Assembly (NCBI GenBank): GCA_003856375.1
Contig: CP034120.1
Span: 4,211,501 to 4,275,500, forward strand
Length of the DNA stretch: 64,000 nt
Reading direction: 5' to 3'
Source of the DNA: Glaciecola amylolytica
Lineage (GTDB): Bacteria; Bacteroidota; Bacteroidia; Flavobacteriales_D; Crocinitomicaceae
Shown here piece by piece: positions 18,467 through 26,828 of this stretch. How positions within the stretch are numbered: the first letter of the stretch is position 1; each line of letters begins with the position of its first letter. The notes under the pieces were generated by a model, which saw only the letters and a list, made by a program, of their open reading frames with translations, was not told the DNA's origin and made no database searches. A program made the translations under genes and the position numbers.

Positions 18467-19693
18467 GTGATTAAGCAACTGCACACAATCGCTTTTACAC
18501 ATCGAAATTTGGAAGTCTCCAAAATCGGACGTTTGCACATCGAACAAGATGCTGTTCAGTCGCGTTTTCAAATTTTAAAAGAACGTTTGCACATTGACGA
18601 GATCATGTTTTTGTCGACTTGTAACCGGGTGGAGTACTTTTTAGTGACAAACGAACTGGTTTCCGAAGCATTTCTGATCGACTTCTTTTCAGCGCTTTAT
18701 CCTGAATTTGACGAAGAAAAAGTGAATTTTTTCGCTGGAAATGCACTTGTTTACGGAAAAATGGATGCAGTGAATCACGCACTTCGCGTGGCAGCTTCCA
18801 TTGATTCTCTGGTAATCGGTGAAAGAGAAATCATCACACAAGTTCGGCAGGCTTACGAACAATCGCGCGATTTAGGTTTGTCGGGAGATACCTTACGAAT
18901 CTTGTTCCGTCACACAATCGAAACGGCGAAACGCGTTTATACAGAAACAAAAATCTCTCAAAAACCGGTATCGGTAGTTTCCATTGCTTATCAGCGTTTG
19001 GTTGGGATGGATGCTCCGAAAGATGCACGTGTACTGGTAATCGGAGCGGGAGTGACAAATACGGCGATGCTGCGTTTTTTGAAAAAACACGGAATGTCGA
19101 ATTTTGTGATCTTCAACCGGACTTTGGAAAAAGCAGAGGCTTTGGCAGAAGAATTGGGTGGAAAAGCATATCCGCTTACAGCATTGAGTTCATACAAGGA
19201 AGGTTTTGATATTTTGGTTTCATGTACCGGTTCGGAAGAAACGATGGTTGATGCAGACCTTTACGAAACCTTGTTGAATGGAGATTCTGCACCTAAGATT
19301 ACAATCGACTTAGCACTTCCGAGTGATATTTCAGAAGAAGTTCATCAAAAATTTGCTACAAGAAGCATTTCCATCGATGTACTTCAGAAAATCTCAGACA
19401 GTCATTTGCAGGAACGCTCACAGGAAGTCATTCATGTGGAGCAAATCCTCGAAGAAGCAAATAATGAATTTCGCAATATTGCGAAGTTCCGTGCTATTGA
19501 AGTAGCAATGAGACCAGTTCCACAAATGGTCAAAGACATCCGTGCAACGGCATTCAATGAAGTTTTTAAAAACGAATTGGATCAACTGGATCCTTCTTCC
19601 ATGGAGATCCTGGAAAAGGTCGTTGGTTATATGGAGAAGAAATACATGAGCATGCCGATGATTATGGCTAAAGAAATCATGTTTAAATCGTAA
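18467..19693 (+). CDS. hemA: Glutamyl-tRNA reductase
   Basis: HemA reduces Glu-tRNA(Glu) with NADPH to glutamate-1-semialdehyde, the first step of the C5 tetrapyrrole route. The 408-residue protein has the catalytic-cysteine segment MFLSTCNRVEYF near residue 50, SIDSLVIGEREIITQVRQAY, the Rossmann nucleotide site VLVIGAGVTNTAMLRFL and the dimerisation helix at the C-terminus. The start is a GTG at 18467 (MIKQLHTIAFTHRN). It leads an operon with hemC nine bases downstream and hemD overlapping hemC, so all three make the common precursor in one transcript. Confidence 0.97.
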   Translation: MIKQLHTIAFTHRNLEVSKIGRLHIEQDAVQSRFQILKERLHIDEIMFLSTCNRVEYFLVTNELVSEAFLIDFFSALYPEFDEEKVNFFAGNALVYGKMDAVNHALRVAASIDSLVIGEREIITQVRQAYEQSRDLGLSGDTLRILFRHTIETAKRVYTETKISQKPVSVVSIAYQRLVGMDAPKDARVLVIGAGVTNTAMLRFLKKHGMSNFVIFNRTLEKAEALAEELGGKAYPLTALSSYKEGFDILVSCTGSEETMVDADLYETLLNGDSAPKITIDLALPSDISEEVHQKFATRSISIDVLQKISDSHLQERSQEVIHVEQILEEANNEFRNIAKFRAIEVAMRPVPQMVKDIRATAFNEVFKNELDQLDPSSMEILEKVVGYMEKKYMSMPMIMAKEIMFKS

Positions 19694-19702
19694 TTTTACT
19701 TC

Positions 19703-20614
19703 ATGAGAAAAATTCGTATCGGTTCGCGCGGAAGTGATTTAGCACTTTGGCAGGCAAATCATGTTAAAAAGCAATTGGAAAACCTGGGAGCAGAAGTAAG
19801 CATTACGATTATCAAAACTCAGGGAGACCAGATTCAGCATTTAAGCTTCGACAAACTGGAAGGAAAAGGTTTCTTTACCAAGGAAATCGAACAGGCTTTG
19901 TTGGATGAATCGATTGATCTGGCCGTACATTCTCATAAAGATTTAGAAACAAATCCTCCGGAAGGATTGATTATAGCAGCGGTTTCCGAGCGTGAAAACC
20001 CGGCGGATGTACTATTGATTCATCCGAATGCGTTTGAAGCGGAAGCATTTTGGAGTTTGAAACAGGAAGCTGTTGTGGGAACTTCATCTGCCCGAAGAAA
20101 AGCACAATTGGTTGGTTATCGCCCGGATGTGACGATCAAAGACCTGAGAGGAAATGTACCGACAAGACTTCAAAAATTGATCGACGGTGAATACGATGCG
20201 ATTTTGCTTGCAAAAGCAGGATTGGAACGTCTGAAACTGGATTTGCAGGGAATGCATGAAGTGGTTTTGGATCCGGAGCAATTTATTCCGGCACCCGCAC
20301 AGGGAGTTTTGGCATTGCAGATTCGTGAAAAGGACAATGAGTTGTTTGATTTCATGCAGGCAATGAATCATGTCGATATTCAATCTCAAATCGCATTGGA
20401 AAGAACGGTTCTGAATCGTCTGCAGGGAGGTTGTCAGCTTCCTTTGGGAGCATATTGCCCGGAAGAAGGAAGATTATTGGTCGCTTTTGCTCACGAATGG
20501 GAGCAGGGAGCTCAATGGTACGAATTCGAAGGCCCGCATGATCTGGACATGGTCGATGTAGTCCTGGAGGCATTATTGGCAGAAGAAGATGAAGATCACG
20601 AGTATATTTCTTAG
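19703..20614 (+). CDS. hemC: Porphobilinogen deaminase (hydroxymethylbilane synthase)
   Basis: HemC polymerises four porphobilinogens into hydroxymethylbilane. Signatures are RKIRIGSRGSDLALWQANHV at the N-terminus, the substrate-binding HSHKDLETNPP, GTSSARRKAQL and LRGNVPTRLQKL, and the dipyrromethane-cofactor cysteine in LQGGCQLPLGAYC. The 303-residue length is normal. It follows hemA by nine bases and overlaps hemD by 26 bases, so translation of hemD is likely coupled to it. Confidence 0.97.
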   Translation: MRKIRIGSRGSDLALWQANHVKKQLENLGAEVSITIIKTQGDQIQHLSFDKLEGKGFFTKEIEQALLDESIDLAVHSHKDLETNPPEGLIIAAVSERENPADVLLIHPNAFEAEAFWSLKQEAVVGTSSARRKAQLVGYRPDVTIKDLRGNVPTRLQKLIDGEYDAILLAKAGLERLKLDLQGMHEVVLDPEQFIPAPAQGVLALQIREKDNELFDFMQAMNHVDIQSQIALERTVLNRLQGGCQLPLGAYCPEEGRLLVAFAHEWEQGAQWYEFEGPHDLDMVDVVLEALLAEEDEDHEYIS

Positions 20615-21263
20615 TTCAGAAAGCGATTCGTCTCTTACTTTCCTTTCTTTTTGTGAGGAAAACAAAATTTCCATCCTTCGAAAATCATTTATTTCTTTTG
20701 ACGCGGTTGAATTCGAACTTCCATTGGAATGGGATGTCGTTTTCTTTTCGTCGCCCCGGTCTTTTGATTTCTTTGTTTCCAAAGGAATCGAATGGAAACC
20801 GGATCAGCAGATCGCCTGTATCGGAAATGAAACGAAAAGACACATAGAATCTGCCGGACTTACGGTTTCGTTTGCAGGAGAGAATGCAGGAAGCCCCAAA
20901 GAAGTTGCCGCTCATTTCAAAGAATGGTTGAAAGACCGGATTGCCTTGTTTCCGCAATCAACCAAATCGAACAAATCGATCGAAACAGCACTTCCGACCA
21001 ATCAGCGTAAACCATTGGTAGTTTATAAAACGATCGAAACCCCCATTCGACTAAGTGATGCGTTCTCCATGTATGTGTTTACGAGTCCGTCTAATTATGA
21101 GAGCTTTAGCTCTTTAAATACACTTCCGGATGACGCAATTGTGGTTTCCTGGGGAGAAATGACAGATCAACAAATTGTAAATCAAGGCTCTAAATCAGAT
21201 CATATTTTAAAGACCTCAACCTATTCTGAATTGTTGAAAATCCTTCATAAATTAAATTCCTAA
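20589..21263 (+). CDS. hemD: Uroporphyrinogen-III synthase
   Basis: HemD closes and inverts ring D of hydroxymethylbilane to uroporphyrinogen III. The family is poorly conserved; the 224-residue length fits, as do the two alternating halves with VVFFSSPRSFDFFVSKG in the first and MYVFTSPSNYESF in the second, and the position directly after hemC. The start at 20589 lies inside hemC (26-base overlap in a different frame). hemB, hemE and later genes are not in the window. Confidence 0.87.
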   Translation: MKITSIFLSSESDSSLTFLSFCEENKISILRKSFISFDAVEFELPLEWDVVFFSSPRSFDFFVSKGIEWKPDQQIACIGNETKRHIESAGLTVSFAGENAGSPKEVAAHFKEWLKDRIALFPQSTKSNKSIETALPTNQRKPLVVYKTIETPIRLSDAFSMYVFTSPSNYESFSSLNTLPDDAIVVSWGEMTDQQIVNQGSKSDHILKTSTYSELLKILHKLNS

Positions 21264-21333
21264 AAATTAGATTTTTTTAACTAAAAGAGCTAAATTTAGT
21301 TATGTTTTAGAACCAATTGCTTTCAAAGTTGTT

Positions 21334-21341
21334 TAACTTTG
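21334..21341 (+). promoter_or_regulatory. Possible -7 box of the hydroxylase gene
   Basis: TAACTTTG matches TAnnTTTG and lies about 78 bases before the ATG at 21419. Its position argues against the alternative TTG start at 21317, which would lie upstream of the transcript. Confidence 0.35.
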
Positions 21342-21418
21342 TGGTGTTGTTAATAGAACAACGAGTGCCAAAATTGACGTTTAAAATTCAAAAAGTAATA
21401 CTCACTAATTTCTATTCT

Positions 21419-22081
21419 ATGGAATCAACTTCTAATGAAAATTATGAATTCCGCGTTTATCCAGATGAAAAGTCGCCTAAACTCTTTAAATCCCCGCTGC
21501 TAGAGGTTTTAACTAAAACAAAACTTTGGATTATTATCGTTTTGTATAGTGTTTTTGCCGCTTTTTGGCTCTGGTTTTATGTGTACTATTTTCAAGGAAC
21601 GGCAATCAGCCTGATCTCATTGTTCTTTCTTGGGTTTTTTACATGGACGCTGGGCGAATACGTGCTGCACCGTTTTGTTTATCACAAAATCAAAGATGCA
21701 TCTTACGATACGGGAATGCAATATGTATTCCATGGAATTCACCACCAATACCCGAGTGATGAGGATCGGATTATTCTTCCTCCTGTTCCCGGTTTGGTAA
21801 TTGCAAGCGTATTTCTAACGGTTTTCTATTTTTTGATGGGAGGAGCCGCATTGGCTTTCGGTCCAGGATTTTTGATCGGTTACCTGGTTTACATCACGAT
21901 CCACTGGATGGTTCACAGCAAACCTGCTCCGGCTCGTTTTAACTTTTGGTGGAGACATCACAATATTCACCATTATCAGCAGCATGACAAAGCGTTTGGA
22001 GTTTCCACGCCTATCTGGGATATTGTTTTCAGAACCATGCCTGTAAAAGGAAGAAAAACCATAACAATCCTTAAGAAATAA
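21419..22081 (+). CDS. Sterol desaturase/fatty acid hydroxylase superfamily membrane protein
   Basis: This 220-residue integral membrane protein carries the histidine clusters of the di-iron hydroxylase/desaturase superfamily: HRFVYH, HGIHHQYP, HSKPAP and HHNIHHYQQH, between hydrophobic segments (IIIVLYSVFAAFWLWFY, SLISLFFLGFF, AFGPGFLIGYLVYITIH). The layout is closest to bacterial relatives of fatty acid 2-hydroxylase, which hydroxylate lipids such as sphingolipid or ornithine-lipid acyl chains. An in-frame TTG at 21317 would add 34 residues but the ATG at 21419 gives the more usual start. It is convergent with the pigment locus and probably not part of it. Confidence 0.85.
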   Translation: MESTSNENYEFRVYPDEKSPKLFKSPLLEVLTKTKLWIIIVLYSVFAAFWLWFYVYYFQGTAISLISLFFLGFFTWTLGEYVLHRFVYHKIKDASYDTGMQYVFHGIHHQYPSDEDRIILPPVPGLVIASVFLTVFYFLMGGAALAFGPGFLIGYLVYITIHWMVHSKPAPARFNFWWRHHNIHHYQQHDKAFGVSTPIWDIVFRTMPVKGRKTITILKK

Positions 22082-22102
22082 TAAAGGAAAGTACGTAAGA
22101 TC

Positions 22103-22165
22103 CTTGTGTGCTTTGTGCTCTTAGTGGTTTACCACAAGACTCACAAAGAGCACGGGGATTTTTTT
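22103..22165. repeat. Imperfect inverted repeat between convergent genes
   Basis: GTGCTTTGTGCTCTTAGTGGT and the complement of ACCACAAGACTCACAAAGAGCAC form an imperfect stem around GTGGTTTACCAC, followed by GGGGATTTTTTTT. It may end transcription of the hydroxylase gene. The arm phrase ACCACaa..CACAAA resembles the ends of the cassettes at 31695, 52601 and 59019. The rest of 22166-22297 holds TTCGC/GCGAA and G-rich short palindromic pieces and no gene. Confidence 0.45.
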
Positions 22166-22297
22166 TGGAATGACTTCTTTTGTGTAGAAATCAGTTCCCT
22201 CTTTGGAGGCGGGAGAGTTCGCAATAGCGAATGAAGACTGAGACCAGCCTGAAAGGTGTTGGTCGAAGGATAGGGGGAGGACTACGAAAATCGTAAT

Positions 22298-23335
22298 CTA
22301 TTTCTCTATAAGAATCAAACTGTGGCGAATAGCGTCGAAATGATTATAGATTAGAATGGTGCGCGGACGATCTGTTGCACCATTTTCTATTAAGTGTCGT
22401 GCTTGCCCGTTGAGTAAGCGAACAGCCAGATAACTTGCAAATGCGCTCACTGTTCGGTATTCCCCGACAGCTTTTTTAAAGAATACGACCGGTTTGTTTC
22501 CAAACGATTCCTGTACTTTATCGTACCACGAATCAGTTAAAGCATCTCCGTTTTTTCCAAGCAGCAAGCAATCGATATCAGCAGGAGTGAGGTTTTGTTC
22601 TGCAAGAAACGAATGAACGAAATCCACGATTTCCTCTTCTGAAAGATTGGAAGATTGCTTGAATGCACTGAATTTTGCCAAACTGCCTTCCGGATTGTTG
22701 CTGAGAAAGAATTGTGTGGACCCTTCTCCGCAATACGAGCCGTTCGTCTGTGAGTTTAGCAGATCATCATTGGAGATCAGTTCTTCTTTAAACCGATTTC
22801 CAAGGCGGTCTATATTGTAGTTATAATCGGAAATTTCTTCGACAGCACCCAGGAGAATGCTTTTTTCTGTTTGCTGGTGTTCGTCAAAATACAAAGAAGC
22901 GTCCAGCAAGGCGGATTCAAAGGCCAACGAACCATTTACATGAGTCATGTTGTAGCCTTGATTCTCGGAAAGCAAGGCCACTTGTCCGGCAAGTGCATTG
23001 GGCGTACTCTGAACAAAGTTTGTAGGAGTCAGAGTTCCTTCGTTGTATTCTACAATCTGATTCAGGAATTTGATACAGTCTTCCAAACCGCCGTTCGCCG
23101 TTCCGAAGATGATTCCGTCTGGCTTTGAATTTCTTCCAAGCAAAGGTAGTGAAACCCCGATTCCCATTCTTACGGCTTTTCCCATGCGGCGCAATTGCCC
23201 GTTCGGAATCAAATCCTGGTAAGAAGGTTCGATAGCGGTATAGATATACTGATTCAAGGTTTGCCAATCGCCGTTCTCAAACGACAGATCATGCGTTTTT
23301 TGTGGTGAAATAGCGTATAAATCGGTTACGTACAT
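22298..23335 (-). CDS. Ketosynthase-like chain-length-factor protein (copy 1)
   Basis: The 345-residue protein has ketosynthase fold segments but no active site: where intact KS proteins have TACSS, it reads MTHVNGSLAFESALLDA, and the two catalytic His motifs (NAHGT, GHT) are absent. The segment TPTNFVQSTPNALAGQVAL is typical of KS-fold proteins. Such proteins pair with an adjacent intact KS as chain-length factor in type II polyketide and aryl polyene systems. Its ATG at 23335 lies 10 bases inside the end of the KS gene, so the two are translationally coupled. The paralogue at 33608 has the same arrangement. Confidence 0.8.
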   Translation of the reverse strand: MYVTDLYAISPQKTHDLSFENGDWQTLNQYIYTAIEPSYQDLIPNGQLRRMGKAVRMGIGVSLPLLGRNSKPDGIIFGTANGGLEDCIKFLNQIVEYNEGTLTPTNFVQSTPNALAGQVALLSENQGYNMTHVNGSLAFESALLDASLYFDEHQQTEKSILLGAVEEISDYNYNIDRLGNRFKEELISNDDLLNSQTNGSYCGEGSTQFFLSNNPEGSLAKFSAFKQSSNLSEEEIVDFVHSFLAEQNLTPADIDCLLLGKNGDALTDSWYDKVQESFGNKPVVFFKKAVGEYRTVSAFASYLAVRLLNGQARHLIENGATDRPRTILIYNHFDAIRHSLILIEK

Positions 23336-24525
23336 GCTGAAAAAATTAAAGAGGTGCAATTTCCTCCAAAACCAAAGGAATTGGAAAGAACGTGTTTAAT
23401 TTCTGTTTCAGGTGTATATTTCAATACAGGACGAAAAGAAAAATCTTCGATCGGTTCCTGTACTCTTAAACTTGGATAAAGCTCCTGCCCTTGAAGAGCA
23501 AAGATGCTGTAAATTGCTTCAATCACACCGGCAGCCGCCAATGTATGTCCGACATAGGATTTGGTTGAACTGAAAGGAGGAACCTGTTCAAAAAGCTTTG
23601 AAAACGCATAGGATTCCGTCACATCGTTGTTTGGAGTTCCCGTTCCGTGGGCATTGATATAGTCGATGTCCGAAGGTTTCAAAGAAGCTCGTTTCAAAGC
23701 GAGTTCCATCGCCATTCTGGGGCCTCTGGCGTCATCGGAAGTTGCTGAAGGATGAAAAGCGTCATTACAGATCCCGAACCCGGCAAATTTCGCCTGAATG
23801 GTAGTGGAATTTTTTACATCTTCTCTTCTTTCCAAAACAACATATGCTGCTGCTTCACCCAAACTCAATCCTTCGCGATTCGTGTCGAAAGGTTTGCAGG
23901 GTTCTTCGCTCAGAATGCGAAGTGAATTAAATCCGTTGACGGTAAACTTCGCCAGGCAGTCGCTTCCTCCCGCGATCACGCGATCCACTTTTCCTGTTTC
24001 CAGTAAACGTGCACCCAATGCAATGGCATTTGCCGAAGAAGAACACGCCGTATTGATCACGTCGGTAATTCCTTTCATGTTGTACAAACGAACAATTTGC
24101 AGTGCGTGATCCGATCCTTCGTAATTTTTCACGAATTCGGAAGGAGTTCCCTGAAGGTTTGCATCGTTGTACAGATCATCGGTATAGCACATTCCTCCAA
24201 CGGTACTCGAGCTGATAAAAGCTGTGCGCGTTGAAGAAACATCTTCCAAACTCAGTTTGGCGTGCGTAATGGCTTCCCGGAAAGCTTTAATGGCAATAAG
24301 TGAAGTTCGGGTATAGCCGAGCCCTTTTTCGAGCCCCAGTTCCGAAAGCAATTCCTCATCACTTTGATCGATTTCACCGAAAACCAGTGATTCGGTGTAA
24401 TGGGATTTGAAATGCTTTGCTTTCTTGATTCCCGAAATTTCCTGTTGCAAGGAATGAAGGTTTTCAGCAATGGTTAAACCAATTGAACTGATTGCACCCA
24501 TTCCTGTCACAACAATTTCACCCAT
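23326..24525 (-). CDS. Beta-ketoacyl-ACP synthase, KAS II type (triad copy 1)
   Basis: This 399-residue enzyme condenses malonyl-ACP with an acyl chain. The Cys-His-His triad is intact: C161 in INTACSSSANA, H293 in INAHGTGTPNND and H327 in STKSYVGHTLAAAG. The ATG at 24525 (MGEIVVTGMGAISSIG) is the natural start, four bases after the ACP gene stop. Together with that ACP and the chain-length-factor protein downstream it forms an ACP-KS-CLF triad, duplicated at 33608-35960. In flexirubin and aryl polyene loci these condensing enzymes build the polyene chain; which copy does what is not evident. Confidence 0.93.
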   Translation of the reverse strand: MGEIVVTGMGAISSIGLTIAENLHSLQQEISGIKKAKHFKSHYTESLVFGEIDQSDEELLSELGLEKGLGYTRTSLIAIKAFREAITHAKLSLEDVSSTRTAFISSSTVGGMCYTDDLYNDANLQGTPSEFVKNYEGSDHALQIVRLYNMKGITDVINTACSSSANAIALGARLLETGKVDRVIAGGSDCLAKFTVNGFNSLRILSEEPCKPFDTNREGLSLGEAAAYVVLERREDVKNSTTIQAKFAGFGICNDAFHPSATSDDARGPRMAMELALKRASLKPSDIDYINAHGTGTPNNDVTESYAFSKLFEQVPPFSSTKSYVGHTLAAAGVIEAIYSIFALQGQELYPSLRVQEPIEDFSFRPVLKYTPETEIKHVLSNSFGFGGNCTSLIFSACT

Positions 24526-24529
24526 AAAT

Positions 24530-24799
24530 TTATTTTGTGCGATTCTCAATGATGTAATCTACAATTGTATTTACATCTACCAAAATTTGTCTTCCCTCAG
24601 TCGGGTTTTTGATTTTAATACCGTATTCACGGTCTAATAATACGATTAGTTCAACGGAATCAATGGAGTCTAAACCAAGATCTCCACCAAATAAAACTTC
24701 ATCGTTCTTAATGTCTGCAGGAGTCAAATCCAACAAATTCAAATACTTAATTAAATGTTCTTTGAATTCAACGATTAATTCTTCTCTGTTTGTAGTCAT
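24530..24799 (-). CDS. Acyl carrier protein (triad copy 1)
   Basis: The 89-residue protein is a four-helix carrier with the phosphopantetheine attachment serine S45 in LGLDSIDSVELIVLL. It would carry the growing chain for the KS immediately downstream. It is closely related to the ACP at 35706: both share LTPADI, a GLGLDSID-type motif, and YGIKI. The phosphopantetheinyl transferase at 56383 is the likely activator. It lies four bases after the ABC permease gene, within the darA-led operon. Confidence 0.93.
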   Translation of the reverse strand: MTTNREELIVEFKEHLIKYLNLLDLTPADIKNDEVLFGGDLGLDSIDSVELIVLLDREYGIKIKNPTEGRQILVDVNTIVDYIIENRTK

Positions 24800-24802
24800 A
24801 TT

Positions 24803-26080
24803 TTAAATATAATTTTGAATTCTCAACTTGATGAATATCAACAGCTGACAAATTACAGTGAACAAAAATAAGAAAGATATAGTTCCGATTAATTCACTCC
24901 ACGCACCATTTTTCAAGAAAAGGGTGTAATAACCTTCCAAACACCATTTCAAAGGTGAGATATTTCCTATGGTTTGCATGTAATCCGGCATGACGAAATT
25001 GGGAACCCAAATTCCGCCGATTGCTGCAAAAATAATGATCGAAATGGCACCGAATCCATTTGCCTGCTCCTGTGTTTTGGCATAAGTTCCAACCAAAACA
25101 GCATAGGAAATAGCCGAAACGGCGGAAAGTAAAGTCACAACCAAAAACGGTAAAAAGGCATTCGGCATAGCCAATTTCGGTAAGCCGATATGCGGGAAAA
25201 TATAGATTCCCATCAGGAAAAGAAGCAATAATTGCGACAGCGCAACAAAAAGATAAACCAGAAATTTGGAGATCAAGGTTAAAACGAAAGCTTGCGGAAT
25301 GGTCTGCAATCGTAAAAAACTTCCCGAAAGGCGTTCTTTTACAATGTTTCCGCCCAATGAAATAACCATGAAGAACATCGCGAAAATGGACCACGCAGGA
25401 ACGTTATGCTGACTGGAATTGGGAATTAACTCAGCAACCGAATTCAAACTTGCATTCGCAGTTTTTAATTTAGTTTCGCGGTTAATAATGGCTTGTCGAA
25501 TGGTTGCAGGAATGGAATCGTAACCCATTTCCAGAAATAACTTCGAAACCATTTCCTCATTTTCAATCCCGTTGGTGATTGCCTGAATTCCATTGATGAC
25601 CGAAATGCGGAAATTCTCCTGAACAACCGGATCGAAGTAAATGGCAATTTCCTGTTTCTTGGGCTTCATTTTGGGTGCTTTTTCAATGACGCCCATCTGC
25701 TCCAGCATCAATTTGGAAATGTTGTTCGCATTATCACCCAGGCGCTTGCTGAAATTTGCCGGAATATAAATTCCCAGCATGGCATCTTCGTCAATGGTAT
25801 TTCGTTTGAGAGCTGCTTCGGAAAGTGTGTTTTTTCGTTTGATATCAAAACTTCCGGAATGAACCAATGCTTTTACCAATGAATCGCCCAAACTTCCTTC
25901 ATCCTGATTTGAAATCAGAACGGTGAGTTTGTTTTCGTTTACAATCTGGAAAGCGCTGTCCTGAACAATGGTGATGATGAAAACCAAAAGCAGGGGCATG
26001 AGGTACATCAATAGCAAGCCCACTTTATCGTGAAGTACCAACAGTATTTCTTTCCAGACAGATGCTCTTAATTTTTTCAT
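24803..26080 (-). CDS. ABC-2 type transporter permease
   Basis: The 425-residue permease has an N-terminal membrane helix (LLLMYLMPLLLVFIITIVQD), a long extracytoplasmic domain (residues about 40-225), and five or six further helices in the last 190 residues (IFAMFFMVISLGGNIVKERLSG, FLPFLVVTLLSAVSAISYAVLVG, AISIIIFAAIGGIWVP). This matches ABC-2/DrrB-YhhJ-like exporters. The start overlaps the ATPase gene stop (TAATG). Its place between the ATPase and the first ACP-KS-CLF triad suggests export of the pigment or its lipid precursor. Confidence 0.9.
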   Translation of the reverse strand: MKKLRASVWKEILLVLHDKVGLLLMYLMPLLLVFIITIVQDSAFQIVNENKLTVLISNQDEGSLGDSLVKALVHSGSFDIKRKNTLSEAALKRNTIDEDAMLGIYIPANFSKRLGDNANNISKLMLEQMGVIEKAPKMKPKKQEIAIYFDPVVQENFRISVINGIQAITNGIENEEMVSKLFLEMGYDSIPATIRQAIINRETKLKTANASLNSVAELIPNSSQHNVPAWSIFAMFFMVISLGGNIVKERLSGSFLRLQTIPQAFVLTLISKFLVYLFVALSQLLLLFLMGIYIFPHIGLPKLAMPNAFLPFLVVTLLSAVSAISYAVLVGTYAKTQEQANGFGAISIIIFAAIGGIWVPNFVMPDYMQTIGNISPLKWCLEGYYTLFLKNGAWSELIGTISFLFLFTVICQLLIFIKLRIQNYI

Positions 26081-26823
26081 TAGTCGCGTAAAACGGTTCC
26101 CGTCAATTTGAGGATCAAATCCTCCAAGTTACTTACTTCGTGTGTTGCGAGCAAATTAGTCAAGGTATTGCATGCAATGATTTTTCCGTGATCAATCAAA
26201 ATGATCTGATTACAGAATTCCTCCGCTTCCTTTAAGTGATGCGAAGTGTAAATGATTGTGGTGCCTTGTTGGTTGAGTTCCTGCAAGAGGCTCATGATGG
26301 CAATTTTACTTTGAACGTCCACACCAACAGTGGGTTCATCCAAAAACAAGATTACCGGGTTATGAAGAAGGGAAATGATGAGGTTCAAACGTCTTTTCAT
26401 TCCTCCTGAAAAAGTAGACACTTTGCTGTTTTTTACATGAGAAAGTCCTACTTTTTGTAATAAATCGTTTATTTTTTGATCTAAAACCGCACTTTTAATA
26501 TCGTACAGACTTCCGAAGTATTCCAGATTCTGCTTTGCCGTGAGTTCTGGGAAAAAGGAAAAATCCTGAGGTACAAAACCCAATTTATGGCGCACTTCTC
26601 TCGGAGTTTTCTCACCATCCAATGAATAGATGACAGAACCTAAAGTTGGGTCGAGAATGCTGCACAAAATGGAGATCAACGTTGTTTTACCTGCTCCGTT
26701 CGGTCCGAAAATCCCTACAATTTCACCGCGTGCAATGGTAAAATCCACTCCGTCCAAACTGGGAGAAGTGCTTCTGTTATAGGATTTATAAACCTTTGAA
26801 ACATGCAAAAGAGTCTCCTGCAT
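26080..26823 (-). CDS. ABC transporter ATP-binding protein
   Basis: This 247-residue ATPase has Walker A GPNGAGKTTL (residues about 40-49), signature STFSGGMKRRL, and Walker B VILFLDEPTVGVD, followed by the switch His in YTSHHLKEAEEF. It drives the permease encoded next, with which it overlaps by one base. The subfamily (DrrA/CcmA-like) is that of drug and lipid exporters. The start at 26823 is an ATG, five bases past the stop of the BtrH-like gene. Confidence 0.94.
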   Translation of the reverse strand: MQETLLHVSKVYKSYNRSTSPSLDGVDFTIARGEIVGIFGPNGAGKTTLISILCSILDPTLGSVIYSLDGEKTPREVRHKLGFVPQDFSFFPELTAKQNLEYFGSLYDIKSAVLDQKINDLLQKVGLSHVKNSKVSTFSGGMKRRLNLIISLLHNPVILFLDEPTVGVDVQSKIAIMSLLQELNQQGTTIIYTSHHLKEAEEFCNQIILIDHGKIIACNTLTNLLATHEVSNLEDLILKLTGTVLRD

Positions 26824-26828
26824 TTCAG

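Noticed and set aside
20589-20614. hemC-hemD overlap as a frameshift or error
   Set aside because: Both products have normal length and features; a short overlap in an operon is ordinary coupling.
24894-25394. A 166-codon same-strand frame inside the ABC permease gene
   Set aside because: The permease frame is supported by membrane helices and gene junctions; this is an out-of-frame shadow.
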